DNA of 64,000 nucleotides from Rhizobium terrae (GCF_003425685.1 NZ_QJKM01000015.1:62001-126000), one strand, 5' to 3'. Positions 1 through 8,401 are shown, numbered from the stretch's first letter. Numbers and translations: made by a program. Notes: a model not told the origin generated them from the letters alone.

Positions 1-81
1 GCGCTCGACGCCCTGCAGCAGAACCTGCCGATCCAGGTGACCCGCCTCGGCGGCTGGCTGACGATCGTTCGCGGGCGCTGA
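1..81 (+). CDS. FecR-family anti-sigma regulator, C-terminal end (partial)
   Basis: Only the last 26 codons before the TGA at 79-81 lie in the window. The tail reads ALDALQQNLPIQVTRLGGWL and then TIVRGR, which resembles the C-terminus of FecR-type periplasmic regulators (a short 'LP.+V...G..L.I' strand pattern). The gene is followed by a TonB-dependent receptor that carries an N-terminal signalling (STN) domain, the usual partner of FecR in cell-surface signalling with an ECF sigma factor. Family assignment from so short a piece is inference; the ECF sigma gene, if present, would lie to the left of the window. Confidence 0.55.
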   Translation, partial: ALDALQQNLPIQVTRLGGWLTIVRGR

Positions 82-218
82 CCGGACGTCCCTTTCAAAA
101 ACATGATCCCGCCGATCATCTTTTTCCGAAATCGACGTCAGGAGGATGGGCCTTCCCTCGCTCATAGGCATCAGGGGCCGCAATGAGGGCGGCATGATCG
201 CGAGTGCAGGGGGTCTGG

Positions 219-2789
219 ATGAGTTTGGTCGAAATGAGGTTGGCGGGGCCGGTTTTGTCGCGGCATCTGCGGATGGCGCTTGCCGGCGTATCGTTGCTGG
301 CCGGCATGGCGCCGGCGGTGGCACAGCAGCCGACGGCCGTCCAGTCGCGGGCGGCTGCGATCTCCATTCCCGCCGGACCGCTTGAGACCGCGCTGCTTTC
401 GCTCGGCCGGCAGACGGATCTGCGCCTCGTCTATCGCAGTGAGATCACCACCGGAAAGACCACGGCCGGCGCGACGGGCGCGCTCAGCCCGGCGGACGCG
501 CTCGCGCGGCTTCTGGCCGGCACCGGCATTTCCTACCGGATCAGCGGCAATACCGTCACCCTCGATGCAGGCGCCGCCTCGGCCACGTCGGCTGTCGGAG
601 AGGATGCCGATACGACGCTCCAGCCGATCGTGCTGCGCGACGGCGGTTCCGGCGCCGCCGCCGATCAGCCTTACGAGACGCCCGGCTCGACCGACTATAT
701 TTCTCGGGAGGAAATCGAGCGGTTTCGCGGTTCGAGCGCCGGAGACATCTTCAAGAACACGCCGGGCGTGATCTCCGCCAACAGCCACAACGGCGGCTCG
801 GTCAATGTCAACATCCGCGGCCTGCAGGGCCAGAACCGCGTGCGCGTGGCGATCGACGGCACGCAACAGACGACCACGACCTGGCGCGGGTATGCCGGCG
901 TCGACGACAAGACCTATATCGATCCGGACCTGATCGGCGGCGTGTCGATCAGCAAGGGCCCCTCCGGCGGTGCGGCCGGCGCCGGCGTCAATGGCGGGGT
1001 CGTCGGCATCCGCACGCTGAACGCCAAGGATATTGTCGAGGACGGCAAGCAGTATGGCGGCCGCCTCCGGATCGGCGCGCAGGACAATACGACCTCGGAT
1101 TTTTCTATCAATTCCCAGGTCCAGCAGACCGATCCGGCCGGGTTCTTCGATTTCAGGAACGGTAACGGTTCGGTGGCTCTCGCCACGGTGCAGGACAATT
1201 TCGATTTCGTGATCGCCGCGGCCCGCCGGTATCGCGGCAATTATTTCGCCGGCGAAAAAGGTCCGACCACCTACCGGTTCAACAACCGCGACTACCTTCT
1301 GTCCTACACCAAGCCGGGCGAGGAGGTCTTCAACACGTCGGCTGAATCGACCTCGTTCCTCGCCAAGGGCACGCTCTATTTCGACGATGCCCAGAGCCTC
1401 GAACTCGGTTATGTGCGTTATGAAAGCACCTTCGGCGAGGCGCTTCCCTCCCTTCTTTTCACCCAGGACGAAACGTTCCGCCAGGCGAAGCTTTCGAGCG
1501 TGGTGACCGACACGTTCACGGCCCGTTACCGCTACAACCCGGACGACTTGACCGACCTCAAGGTCAATGCCTGGATGAGCATCGTCGACCAGACGAATAT
1601 CTCGACCGGCCTTGCTTTCTACCTGCCGCCGTTCATCACCCCGACCACCCGTCCGCCGGGCGACGATCCGCGATATGCGATGACCCACACCTGGGGCGGC
1701 GACATTTCCAATACCAGCAAGTTTGACACGGACTATGGCAATGTCAGCGTCAATTACGGCGCCTCCTACCTCATCGAGGACATCGATTCCCGGCCCTATC
1801 TCAGCCGCGGCTACATCACCGACCGTGGCGTATTGATGAACCCCAGCATCGGCAGCCGCGAAATCTCCAGCCTGTTTGCCGCCGGCGAATGGGAGGCGAC
1901 CGACTGGCTGACCTTCAATGCCGGATTGCGCTACGATCACTACCGTCTCGAGGACGACGGCATAACCTCGACGACCGGCGTTCGTGAGAGAGACGGCGGA
2001 CGTCTCAATCCCTCGATCAGCACCACCATCGAACCGATCGACGGGCTGCAGTTCTATGCGCTTTATGCGGAAGGCATGCGGCCGCCGACCATGCGCGAAA
2101 CCATGGGCAATGACGGCAACGTCACGCCCAACCCCTATCTCAAGGCGGAAGTGGCGAAGAACTGGGAGATCGGCGTCAACCTGAGCAGGGATGGATTGAT
2201 CACCGACAGCGACTCCGCCCGGCTGAAGCTTTCCTATTTCAACAACAACTACACGGATTACATTTCCCGCGTGCCGGCCGTCCCGGTTCCGGGAATGCCG
2301 GTCTTTACCTTCGACAATCTGGAAAAGGCACGCTTCTCCGGCGTGGAGGTCTCCGCTGCCTATGACATGGGCATGTTCTTCGTCGAAGGTTCGCTTACCT
2401 ATTACACGGATTATGCCTTCTGCCGTACGTCCTCGACATGCTCCGACACGACCGTGGACATGGATTATGCGGCCAACCACATGCCGCCGGAGATCATGAA
2501 GCGGCTGACGATCGGTACGCGCCTCTTCGACGACAGGCTGTCTGCGGGCATCCGCGTCACCCAGGCGGGCGAGCGCCTGTCGCCGGTTACGCCGAGCGCC
2601 CGCCAATATACCGGCATGTGGGTGCCCTATACGACGGTGGACGCCTTTGCCACCTATAAGATAACAGATAACCTGACATTCGATCTGCAGGCGGAAAACC
2701 TGACCGATCGCTATTACATCGACGCGCTGGATGGCTGGAACCCCGCACCGGGACGGACCATTAGAGCGATGCTGACCGCCAAGTTCTAA
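219..2789 (+). CDS. TonB-dependent receptor with STN signalling domain, probable heme/hemoprotein receptor
   Basis: Outer-membrane receptor of 856 aa. A signal peptide (about residues 1-35, ending APAVAQ) is followed by an STN domain (about 45-110; IPAGPLETALLSLGRQTDL), a plug domain (about 145-265; NTPGVISANS, VNIRGLQGQN, VSISKGPSG) and a 22-strand-type barrel ending in the typical terminal Phe. The ATG at 219 is preferred to an upstream GTG at 204 because AGGGGG sits 6 bases before it. The STN domain implies signalling through the upstream FecR-like protein. The next gene is a heme oxygenase starting 20 bases downstream, which points to heme as ligand; the ligand is inferred from context, not from the receptor itself. 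A small stem with a T-run (103-126) lies between the fecR tail and this gene. Confidence 0.9.
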   Translation: MSLVEMRLAGPVLSRHLRMALAGVSLLAGMAPAVAQQPTAVQSRAAAISIPAGPLETALLSLGRQTDLRLVYRSEITTGKTTAGATGALSPADALARLLAGTGISYRISGNTVTLDAGAASATSAVGEDADTTLQPIVLRDGGSGAAADQPYETPGSTDYISREEIERFRGSSAGDIFKNTPGVISANSHNGGSVNVNIRGLQGQNRVRVAIDGTQQTTTTWRGYAGVDDKTYIDPDLIGGVSISKGPSGGAAGAGVNGGVVGIRTLNAKDIVEDGKQYGGRLRIGAQDNTTSDFSINSQVQQTDPAGFFDFRNGNGSVALATVQDNFDFVIAAARRYRGNYFAGEKGPTTYRFNNRDYLLSYTKPGEEVFNTSAESTSFLAKGTLYFDDAQSLELGYVRYESTFGEALPSLLFTQDETFRQAKLSSVVTDTFTARYRYNPDDLTDLKVNAWMSIVDQTNISTGLAFYLPPFITPTTRPPGDDPRYAMTHTWGGDISNTSKFDTDYGNVSVNYGASYLIEDIDSRPYLSRGYITDRGVLMNPSIGSREISSLFAAGEWEATDWLTFNAGLRYDHYRLEDDGITSTTGVRERDGGRLNPSISTTIEPIDGLQFYALYAEGMRPPTMRETMGNDGNVTPNPYLKAEVAKNWEIGVNLSRDGLITDSDSARLKLSYFNNNYTDYISRVPAVPVPGMPVFTFDNLEKARFSGVEVSAAYDMGMFFVEGSLTYYTDYAFCRTSSTCSDTTVDMDYAANHMPPEIMKRLTIGTRLFDDRLSAGIRVTQAGERLSPVTPSARQYTGMWVPYTTVDAFATYKITDNLTFDLQAENLTDRYYIDALDGWNPAPGRTIRAMLTAKF

Positions 2790-2809
2790 AGGGTCGGGGA
2801 CGAGAAGAC

Positions 2810-3400
2810 ATGCAGATGGAACTGAAGACCGCCGAAGCGCCGACCCGGATCCAGCGCCTCAAGGCGCTTACCGACACCACCCATGAGCGCCTCGACAAGC
2901 GCATCATGGCGGCCGATCCGTTCGCCAGCCGCGATCGTTATGCCCTCTTCCTCGACGTCCAGCACCATTTTCATGCGGATGTGGATCCGCTCTACAACGA
3001 TCCGCGGCTGAACCGGCTGCTGCCCGACCTCGCAGACCGGGCGCGGCTTGCGGCACTTCGCCAGGATATTGCGGATATCCGGGGCGTCATGCCTGCCGTG
3101 GCCAGGGTTGAGGCGGAACTGCAGCCGATCCCGGCCGCGCTCGGCTGGCTCTATGTCGCGGAAGGTTCGAACCTCGGTGCGGCCTTCCTGCTCAAGGAGG
3201 CGGCGAGGCTCGGCCTGTCGGAGGAGTTCGGAGCCAGGCATCTCGCCCCGCATCCGGCCGGCCGCGGCCTTCACTGGCGTAGCTTCGTTGCGGCCTTCAA
3301 CGCACTCGACTTTTCCGGAGCGGATGAAGCCGAGATCGCGGAAGGCGCCAAATCCGCCTTTCGCCGCGTTCATGCGCTGGTGGAAGAGATGTTCGCTTAG
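2810..3400 (+). CDS. Biliverdin-producing heme oxygenase
   Basis: A 196-aa soluble bacterial heme oxygenase of the HemO/PigA type, which opens heme to biliverdin, CO and Fe2+. The probable proximal heme ligand is His25 in TTHERLDKRI. The distal-helix region is GWLYVAEGSNLGAAFLL (about 118-134), with the family's conserved glycines, followed by GRGLHWRSF. Length is normal for the family. It starts 20 bases after the TonB-dependent receptor and so is probably cotranscribed, giving an import-and-degrade heme cassette. No cognate periplasmic heme ABC transporter lies in the window. Confidence 0.93.
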   Translation: MQMELKTAEAPTRIQRLKALTDTTHERLDKRIMAADPFASRDRYALFLDVQHHFHADVDPLYNDPRLNRLLPDLADRARLAALRQDIADIRGVMPAVARVEAELQPIPAALGWLYVAEGSNLGAAFLLKEAARLGLSEEFGARHLAPHPAGRGLHWRSFVAAFNALDFSGADEAEIAEGAKSAFRRVHALVEEMFA

Positions 3401-3549
3401 GCGGCTTGTTCGCTTCCGCCGGATGGAGATCAGGGGAAGCCGTGCCGCCTGCTAAATCCCTCTGCACTGCCGGGCAGAGGAGGACACGAGACAGCTTTCA
3501 GTGCCGGTTCCTGCATTTCAACCGGGGACAAATAGCGGTGCCTTTCGAA

Positions 3550-3611
3550 CATCTTCAATGACTTACGTCATCTGTCATCCCCGCCCCCTCTCCCGCGCCT
3601 ATCATTGTCCC
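3550..3611 (+). promoter_or_regulatory. Putative promoter of repeat copy A
   Basis: Three blocks are shared with the region in front of copy B on the other strand: CATCTTCAATGACTT (3550-3564), TCATCCCCGCCC (3575-3586) and CCTATCAT (3598-3605). The gaps between them are 10, 11 and 6 bases here and 10, 12 and 6 bases at copy B, while the intervening bases differ. TATCAT (TACAAT in copy B) fits a -10 box, and the invariant body begins where +1 would fall. The block at the -35 position is not TTGACA-like. A promoter role is inference from conservation and spacing. Confidence 0.45.
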
Positions 3612-3929
3612 GCTTCCGTCGCCGGAGTGTTTCGCGAGACGTTCGCGGGCAGGCGGGGGCCGGCGCTTTCATCGGAACCGTAACGTGCGGGGAAGGTGGA
3701 AGAGGTGAAAGCTATGGGAGAGGGGTCGCAAGACATCTTTCCCTATCAAGCCTCCCCCTGGCCGCCGGGCCGGGTTCGGTTGAGCCGTGCAAGTGGTCTG
3801 AGAAGGCTACGCAGCGAGGCGAGGTGACCACCTGTAGGGACCGGAAGTCCTGACAAGACGCCGAAGGCCACGCGAATGCGGAGCCACATATTAAATCATT
3901 TGAGGTTCCGCATTCGTGTGGGCTCTCCG
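3612..3929 (+). repeat. Structured repeat copy A, candidate non-coding RNA
   Basis: A 318-base element that recurs inverted at 57283-57601. 3612-3711 and 3748-3796 are identical to copy B. Between them lies a variable 36-base hairpin (3712-3747, GCAA loop) that differs in sequence from copy B but pairs equally well. A second stem GTGGTC/GGCTAC (3793-3798/3805-3810) is GTGGC/GCCAC in copy B. A third, GGGAC/GTCCT, becomes GGGAC/GTCCC. The element ends in an 18-bp stem (CCACGCGAATGCGGAGCC with GGTTCCGCATTCGTGTGG) around an AT-rich loop, then GGCTCTCCG. There is no T-run after it and no target-site duplication. Orientation is towards dapF. I do not recognise the family; RNA is the best explanation of the paired changes. 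Confidence 0.6.
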
Positions 3930-4046
3930 TCAGCCGTTATGGTTCACCGTAACGGAAGTCTCGGCATGCCTGCCACTGGTAATTCCCCCGCATTTCCGCC
4001 ATATACGGTCAGGAAACGGGCCTGTGGCCCACATGGAATCGGTGTC

Positions 4047-5009
4047 ATGGCAGAACTGGTCGAATTCGCGCGGATGAACGGGCTTGGCAACAAGATCCTG
4101 GTCGTCGACATGCGCAAACGAACCGGCCAGGTGGCGCCTCAGGCCGCGGTCGCGCTGAATGCCGAGCCGGCCACCCGGTTCGACCAGATCATGGCGATCC
4201 ACGACCCCAGGGCGGAAGGCACGGATGCCTGGATCGACATTCTGAATTCCGACGGTTCGAAGGCGCAGGCCTGCGGCAACGGCATGCGCTGCGTGGTCCA
4301 GGCGCTCGCCGCCGAGACCGGCCGCAAGACCTTCACCTTCCAGACGGTCGCCGGCATCCTGAATGCCGAGGAACATGCCGACGGCACGATTTCCGTCGAT
4401 ATGGGCAGGCCGGTCTTTGCCTGGGACAGGATTCCGCTGGCGGAAGAGTTCTTCGACACGAGCCGCATCGAACTGCAGATCGGCCCGATCGACGCACCGA
4501 TCCTGCATTCGCCCTCGGCCATGTCGATGGGCAATCCGCATGCGGTGTTCTGGGTCGACCGCGATCCGATGGAGTACGATCTCGAACGTTTCGGGCCGCT
4601 TCTCGAAAATCATCCGATGTTTCCGGAAAAGGCCAATATCACCCTGGCTCAGGTCATATCCACTTCGTCGCTGCGCACCCGCACGTGGGAACGGGGTGCC
4701 GGTCTGACGCTCGCCTGCGGTTCTGCCGCCTGTGCCTCTGCCGTTTCCGCCGCCCGCACCGGGCGTACCGGCCGCAGAGTGACGATCGACGTCGCCTCCA
4801 GCCCGATCCGCCAGCCGCTCGTCATAGAATGGCGCGAGGATGATCACGTCGTCATGACGGGTCCGGCGGAATGGGAATGGTCCGGCAAGGTGGATCCGCA
4901 AACCGGCAGCTTCACGTGCGACGAAGCGCCTGAAGCCGAATCTCCCCGCAGGAACGAGCCGGAGGCCAAGTCTCCTCGCAAGAACGAGCCGGGGGCTCGG
5001 GTCAATTGA
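4047..5009 (+). CDS. dapF: Diaminopimelate epimerase
   Basis: Converts LL- to meso-diaminopimelate in lysine and peptidoglycan synthesis; cytoplasmic. 320 aa. The two catalytic cysteines are visible: Cys76 in ACGNGMRC and Cys224 in LACGSAACAS. The ATG at 4047 is chosen because family homology begins at MAELVEFARMNGLGN; upstream in-frame codons read through non-homologous leader. The C-terminus is unusual: after the expected end (about residue 292) there is a tail with two 10-residue repeats, EAESPRRNEP and EAKSPRKNEP, encoded by a 30-bp tandem repeat. The stop overlaps the mtaB start (TTGA), so dapF heads a translationally coupled operon running to 8985. Confidence 0.96.
   Translation: MAELVEFARMNGLGNKILVVDMRKRTGQVAPQAAVALNAEPATRFDQIMAIHDPRAEGTDAWIDILNSDGSKAQACGNGMRCVVQALAAETGRKTFTFQTVAGILNAEEHADGTISVDMGRPVFAWDRIPLAEEFFDTSRIELQIGPIDAPILHSPSAMSMGNPHAVFWVDRDPMEYDLERFGPLLENHPMFPEKANITLAQVISTSSLRTRTWERGAGLTLACGSAACASAVSAARTGRTGRRVTIDVASSPIRQPLVIEWREDDHVVMTGPAEWEWSGKVDPQTGSFTCDEAPEAESPRRNEPEAKSPRKNEPGARVN
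4932..4991 (+). repeat. 30-bp tandem repeat inside dapF 3' end
   Basis: Two units, 4932-4961 and 4962-4991, agree at 25 of 30 positions and encode EAESPRRNEP and EAKSPRKNEP. The copies are in frame and add a charged tail beyond the normal end of DapF. Confidence 0.85.
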
Positions 5010-6292
5010 GTGGCGTCGAGGTCATCACCTTCGGCTGTCGGCTCAATACCTATGAATCGGAAGTGATGCGGGCCGAGGCGGAAAAGGCCGGGCTCAACAA
5101 CGCGATCCTCGTCAATACCTGCGCAGTCACCGGCGAGGCCGTCCGTCAGGCCCGCCAGGCCATCCGCCGGGCGCGGCGCGAAAATCCGCATGCGCGCATC
5201 ATCGTCACCGGCTGTGCGGCGCAAACGGAAAAAAAGACGTTTGCTGACATGGCGGAAGTCGACGTGGTGCTCGGCAACGAGGAAAAGCTGAAAAGCACGT
5301 CCTATCGCACTCTGCCGGATTTCGGCGTTGCGGCGGAGGAGAAGCTCCGCGTCAACGACATCATGAGCGTGAGGGCGACCGCACCGCAGATGGTAAAGCA
5401 CATCGACGGCCATGTGCGCGCCTTTATCCAGGTGCAGAACGGCTGCGACCATCGCTGCACCTTCTGCATCATCCCCTATGGCCGCGGCAATTCCCGCTCC
5501 GTGCCGATGGGCGCGGTGGTCGATCAGGCCCGCCGGCTGACGGAAGGCGGCTATCGCGAGATCGTGCTGACCGGCGTCGACGCCACCAGCTATGGCGCCG
5601 ATCTGCCGGGGCAACCCTCGCTCGGGCTTCTCGCCAAGACCCTGCTGAAGCAGGTGCCGGAGATCCTGCGCCTGCGCCTTTCCTCGATCGACAGCATCGA
5701 GGCGGACAAGCACCTCTGGGAGCTGATCGCCGACGAGCCGCGTTTCATGCCGCATCTGCACCTCTCGCTGCAGCATGGCGACGACATGATCCTGAAGCGG
5801 ATGAAGCGCCGCCATTCGCGTGCCGAAGCGCTGGCCTTCACCGAACAGGCGCGCCGCCTGCGTCCTGGGATCGCCTTCGGCGCCGATATGATCGCCGGTT
5901 TCCCGACCGAGACGGAAGAGATGTTCGAAAACGCCGCGACGCTGGCGGAGGAGGCGGGCATTTCCTTCCTGCATGTCTTCCCCTTCAGCCCACGTCCCGG
6001 CACGCCAGCGGCGCGCATGCCGCAGGTCGATCGCGGGTTGGTGAAGGACCGGGCGGCAAGGCTGCGCAGCCGTGGCGAGGCTCTCAATCGCGCCCATCTC
6101 GACCGCATGGTCGGAACCGAACAGACCGTCATCATCGAAAACAACGGCATGGCGCACACGGAAAACTTTTCGCTGGTTGCGGTGCCCGGTCTTGTACCCC
6201 GCGACCTCAAGCGCGTTATCATTACCGGCCATAACGGCAGGCATCTGGACATGCAGGTGGCGCCGGCCCCTGCTTCTTCACGGGCGGCGTAA
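5006..6292 (+). CDS. mtaB: tRNA (N6-threonylcarbamoyladenosine-C2)-methylthiotransferase MtaB
   Basis: A radical-SAM methylthiotransferase that makes ms2t6A37 in tRNAs reading ANN codons. 428 aa. The N-terminal UPF0004 domain has its three iron-sulfur cysteines in FGCRLNTYESE, VNTCAVT and VTGCAAQ. The radical SAM cluster CDHRCTFC (Cys147, 151, 154) follows, and a TRAM-like C-terminal part closes the protein. The start is TTG, overlapping the dapF stop by 4 bases; no in-frame ATG lies near the family start. Its substrate, t6A, is made by the pathway that includes TsaD, encoded at 53452 in this window. Confidence 0.95.
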   Translation: MSGVEVITFGCRLNTYESEVMRAEAEKAGLNNAILVNTCAVTGEAVRQARQAIRRARRENPHARIIVTGCAAQTEKKTFADMAEVDVVLGNEEKLKSTSYRTLPDFGVAAEEKLRVNDIMSVRATAPQMVKHIDGHVRAFIQVQNGCDHRCTFCIIPYGRGNSRSVPMGAVVDQARRLTEGGYREIVLTGVDATSYGADLPGQPSLGLLAKTLLKQVPEILRLRLSSIDSIEADKHLWELIADEPRFMPHLHLSLQHGDDMILKRMKRRHSRAEALAFTEQARRLRPGIAFGADMIAGFPTETEEMFENAATLAEEAGISFLHVFPFSPRPGTPAARMPQVDRGLVKDRAARLRSRGEALNRAHLDRMVGTEQTVIIENNGMAHTENFSLVAVPGLVPRDLKRVIITGHNGRHLDMQVAPAPASSRAA

Positions 6293-6308
6293 CCGGAACG
6301 GAATTCTC

Positions 6309-7697
6309 ATGGCTTTGGGCTTCATCAAACGAGTCTTCACCTTCGGCAAACCGGCCGAGGAGCCGGCGCCCGAGGCTGCCAGGCCCGAGGACATCGCCGC
6401 CATTGAGGCGGAGCTGGAGCCGAAATCGCGCGACGAAGACCTACCGCTCTCACCGGTCGATCCCGTCGCGCCGACCGAAATCGAAACCGCGGGCGGCCCT
6501 TCAGCGGATGTCGCTTCGGCGATTGTCACCGAGCCTTCAGGGTTGGAGACTGCCGAGGATGATGAGCCGGGGTTTCTTTCCGGCGTCGAAGCCGCGCCCG
6601 ATATCGGCATGGTGCCGCTGTCCTTGTTGCAGGCGGAAATAGAGGCTGAAGAAGAAGACATTGCGTCCGCCGAAACATCCCCCTCGGATGAAGCGGTTCG
6701 TATCGAACCAACCCTCCCTAAAGGCTTCTCCACCTCCCGCCCGGAACCTGAACCAGCCCCAATTGCCCCTCAGCCGAAACTCACCTGGTTCCAGCGACTG
6801 CGCGCCGGTCTCGCCCGCACGTCGTCGCAGCTTACCGGCCAGATCACCGCGCTTTTCACCAAGCGCAAACTGGACGAGGACACGCTGGAGGAACTCGAAG
6901 ACCTGCTGATCCAGGCCGATCTGGGCGTCGAAACCGCGATGCGCATCACCGGTGCGCTCTCCTCCGAGCGCTACGGCAAGGATGTTTCCGGCGAAGATGT
7001 CTCGCGCATCATGGCGAGCGAGATCACCAAGGTTCTGTCTCCGGTCGCCAAGCCTCTGGCGCTGGATCTCAATCACAAGCCGCATGTCATCCTCGTGGTC
7101 GGCGTCAACGGCACCGGCAAGACGACGACGATCGGCAAGCTCGCTGCAAAACTCTCCGGTGCAGGTCTCAAGGTCATGCTCGCCGCCGGCGACACCTTTC
7201 GCGCCGCCGCGATCGAGCAGTTGAAGATCTGGGCCGATCGCACCGGTTCGGAATTCATCGGCACCAAGCTCGGCGCCGATGCGGCAGGCCTTGCCTACGA
7301 TGCCTACGAACAGGCGCGGGCCAAAAAATCCGACGTGCTGATCATCGATACGGCCGGCCGGCTGCAGAACCGCACCGAACTAATGGCGGAACTCGAAAAG
7401 ATCGTCCGCGTTCTCGGCAAGCTCGATCCCGACGCGCCGCATACCGTGCTGCAGACGCTTGACGCCACGACCGGGCAGAACGCTATGAGCCAGGTGGAGA
7501 TCTTCCGCAACGTAGCCGGCGTCAGCGGTCTGATCATGACCAAGCTCGACGGCACGGCACGGGGCGGCATCCTCGTCGCCATCGCCGCCAAGCACAAGCT
7601 GCCGGTCTATTTCATCGGGGTCGGCGAAGGCGTGGAAGATCTGGAACCCTTCGAAGCGCAGGATTTTGCGCGCGCCATTGCGGGTTTGACGTATTGA
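6309..7697 (+). CDS. ftsY: Signal recognition particle receptor FtsY
   Basis: The SRP receptor GTPase that docks ribosome-nascent-chain/SRP complexes at the membrane. 462 aa from the ATG at 6309. Residues about 1-160 form an acidic, Glu/Pro-rich A domain preceded by a basic amphipathic start (MALGFIKRVFTFGK). The NG domain follows, with GVNGTGKTTTIGKLA (about 264-278), DTFRAAAIEQL, DTAGRLQNR and TKLDGTARGG, then GVGEGVEDLEPF near the end. It starts 16 bases after mtaB, and its TGA overlaps the next gene by one base. Confidence 0.97.
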   Translation: MALGFIKRVFTFGKPAEEPAPEAARPEDIAAIEAELEPKSRDEDLPLSPVDPVAPTEIETAGGPSADVASAIVTEPSGLETAEDDEPGFLSGVEAAPDIGMVPLSLLQAEIEAEEEDIASAETSPSDEAVRIEPTLPKGFSTSRPEPEPAPIAPQPKLTWFQRLRAGLARTSSQLTGQITALFTKRKLDEDTLEELEDLLIQADLGVETAMRITGALSSERYGKDVSGEDVSRIMASEITKVLSPVAKPLALDLNHKPHVILVVGVNGTGKTTTIGKLAAKLSGAGLKVMLAAGDTFRAAAIEQLKIWADRTGSEFIGTKLGADAAGLAYDAYEQARAKKSDVLIIDTAGRLQNRTELMAELEKIVRVLGKLDPDAPHTVLQTLDATTGQNAMSQVEIFRNVAGVSGLIMTKLDGTARGGILVAIAAKHKLPVYFIGVGEGVEDLEPFEAQDFARAIAGLTY

Positions 7698-8401
7698 TGC
7701 CACAGAAAGACGATTTGGCTTCGCCGGAACAGGCTTCAAAGTTGGAACTAATGCAGACGATCGAAAGCGACATCACGCCGACCAAGGAAGAAAAGCAGCA
7801 TCCGATGCTGAAGCTGGCGCTGGAACTCGGCCCGCTCCTCGTTTTCTTCCTCGGCAATTTCAGGGGTGAATGGCTGGTTACCCAGTTTCCGGTCCTGTCG
7901 ACGATCGGTGGTCCGTTGCTCGTCGCGACGGCGCTTTTCATGGTGGCGACCGTCATCTCGCTGATCGTCTCGAAGATCGTTTTCCATCACCTGCCGGTCA
8001 TGCCGATGGTTTCCGGCGTCGTGGTGCTGATCTTCGGTTCGCTGTCGATCTGGCTGCAGGACGAGACCTTCATCAAGATGAAGCCGACCATCGTCAATAC
8101 GCTGTTCGGCACGGCACTCCTGGTCGGTCTGATGTTCGGCAAGTCGCTGCTCGGTTACGTCTTCAATGCCGCCTTCCAGCTCGACGAGGCGGGCTGGAAG
8201 AAGCTGACGCTGCGCTGGGGCATCTTCTTCCTGTTCCTCGCCGTGTTGAACGAACTGGTCTGGCGGAACTTTTCCGATGCCGTCTGGGTCAATTTCAAGG
8301 TCTGGGGCACGATGCCGATCACCATCGCCTTCACGCTTTCCCAGATGCCGCTGATCATGCGCCATACGCTTCAGGAGCCAACGGCCGAGGCCGAGAAGTG
8401 A
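7697..8401 (+). CDS. ispZ: Septation protein A / intracellular septation protein family (YciB)
   Basis: An inner-membrane protein of 234 aa of the YciB/IspZ family, linked in enterobacteria to envelope integrity and division. About five to six membrane segments are visible, for example LALELGPLLVFFLGNFRG, which is the family's opening signature, and a second marker is LNELVWRNFSDAVWVNFKVW. The ATG at 7697 overlaps the ftsY stop (TGATG); a TTG one codon earlier is less likely. The last four bases overlap the DUF2585 gene. Precise biochemical function is not known for the family. Confidence 0.93.
   Translation: MPQKDDLASPEQASKLELMQTIESDITPTKEEKQHPMLKLALELGPLLVFFLGNFRGEWLVTQFPVLSTIGGPLLVATALFMVATVISLIVSKIVFHHLPVMPMVSGVVVLIFGSLSIWLQDETFIKMKPTIVNTLFGTALLVGLMFGKSLLGYVFNAAFQLDEAGWKKLTLRWGIFFLFLAVLNELVWRNFSDAVWVNFKVWGTMPITIAFTLSQMPLIMRHTLQEPTAEAEK

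Larger units (their letters stand above)
3401..4046. other. Gene-free interval between heme cassette and dapF, carrying repeat copy A
   Basis: 646 bases without a convincing gene. A short stem CCTCTGC/GCAGAGG (3459-3480) lies soon after the heme oxygenase stop but lacks a T-run. From about 3550 to 3929 the interval holds promoter-like blocks and copy A of the duplicated structured element described separately. Open frames over 3501-3853 read through the stems of that element and are treated as spurious. 3930-4046 shows nothing beyond the dapF leader. Confidence 0.7.

Noticed and set aside
103..126. ATGATC-CCGCC-GATCAT plus T-run as a terminator after the FecR-like gene
   Set aside because: Stem is only six weak base pairs and would cut the receptor from its regulator operon; possible but not strong enough to list as a terminator.
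204..218. GTG start of the TonB-dependent receptor
   Set aside because: No ribosome site before it, whereas AGGGGG is well placed for the ATG at 219 and the signal peptide is complete from there.
3660..3711. Resemblance of GGAACCGTAACGTGCG to the 3' strand of group II intron domain V
   Set aside because: The 5' strand with the AGC triad and the proper bulge and GNRA loop are not found, and no reverse transcriptase gene is present.
3501..3853. Open reading frames across repeat copy A
   Set aside because: They read through stems that vary by paired changes between copies, have no ribosome sites, and copy B does not keep the same frames through its variable hairpin.
3612..4046. Lysine riboswitch or other leader control of dapF
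   Set aside because: The structured element also occurs beside an unrelated gene on the other strand, ends 117 bases before dapF, and shows no lysine-riboswitch core that I can recognise.
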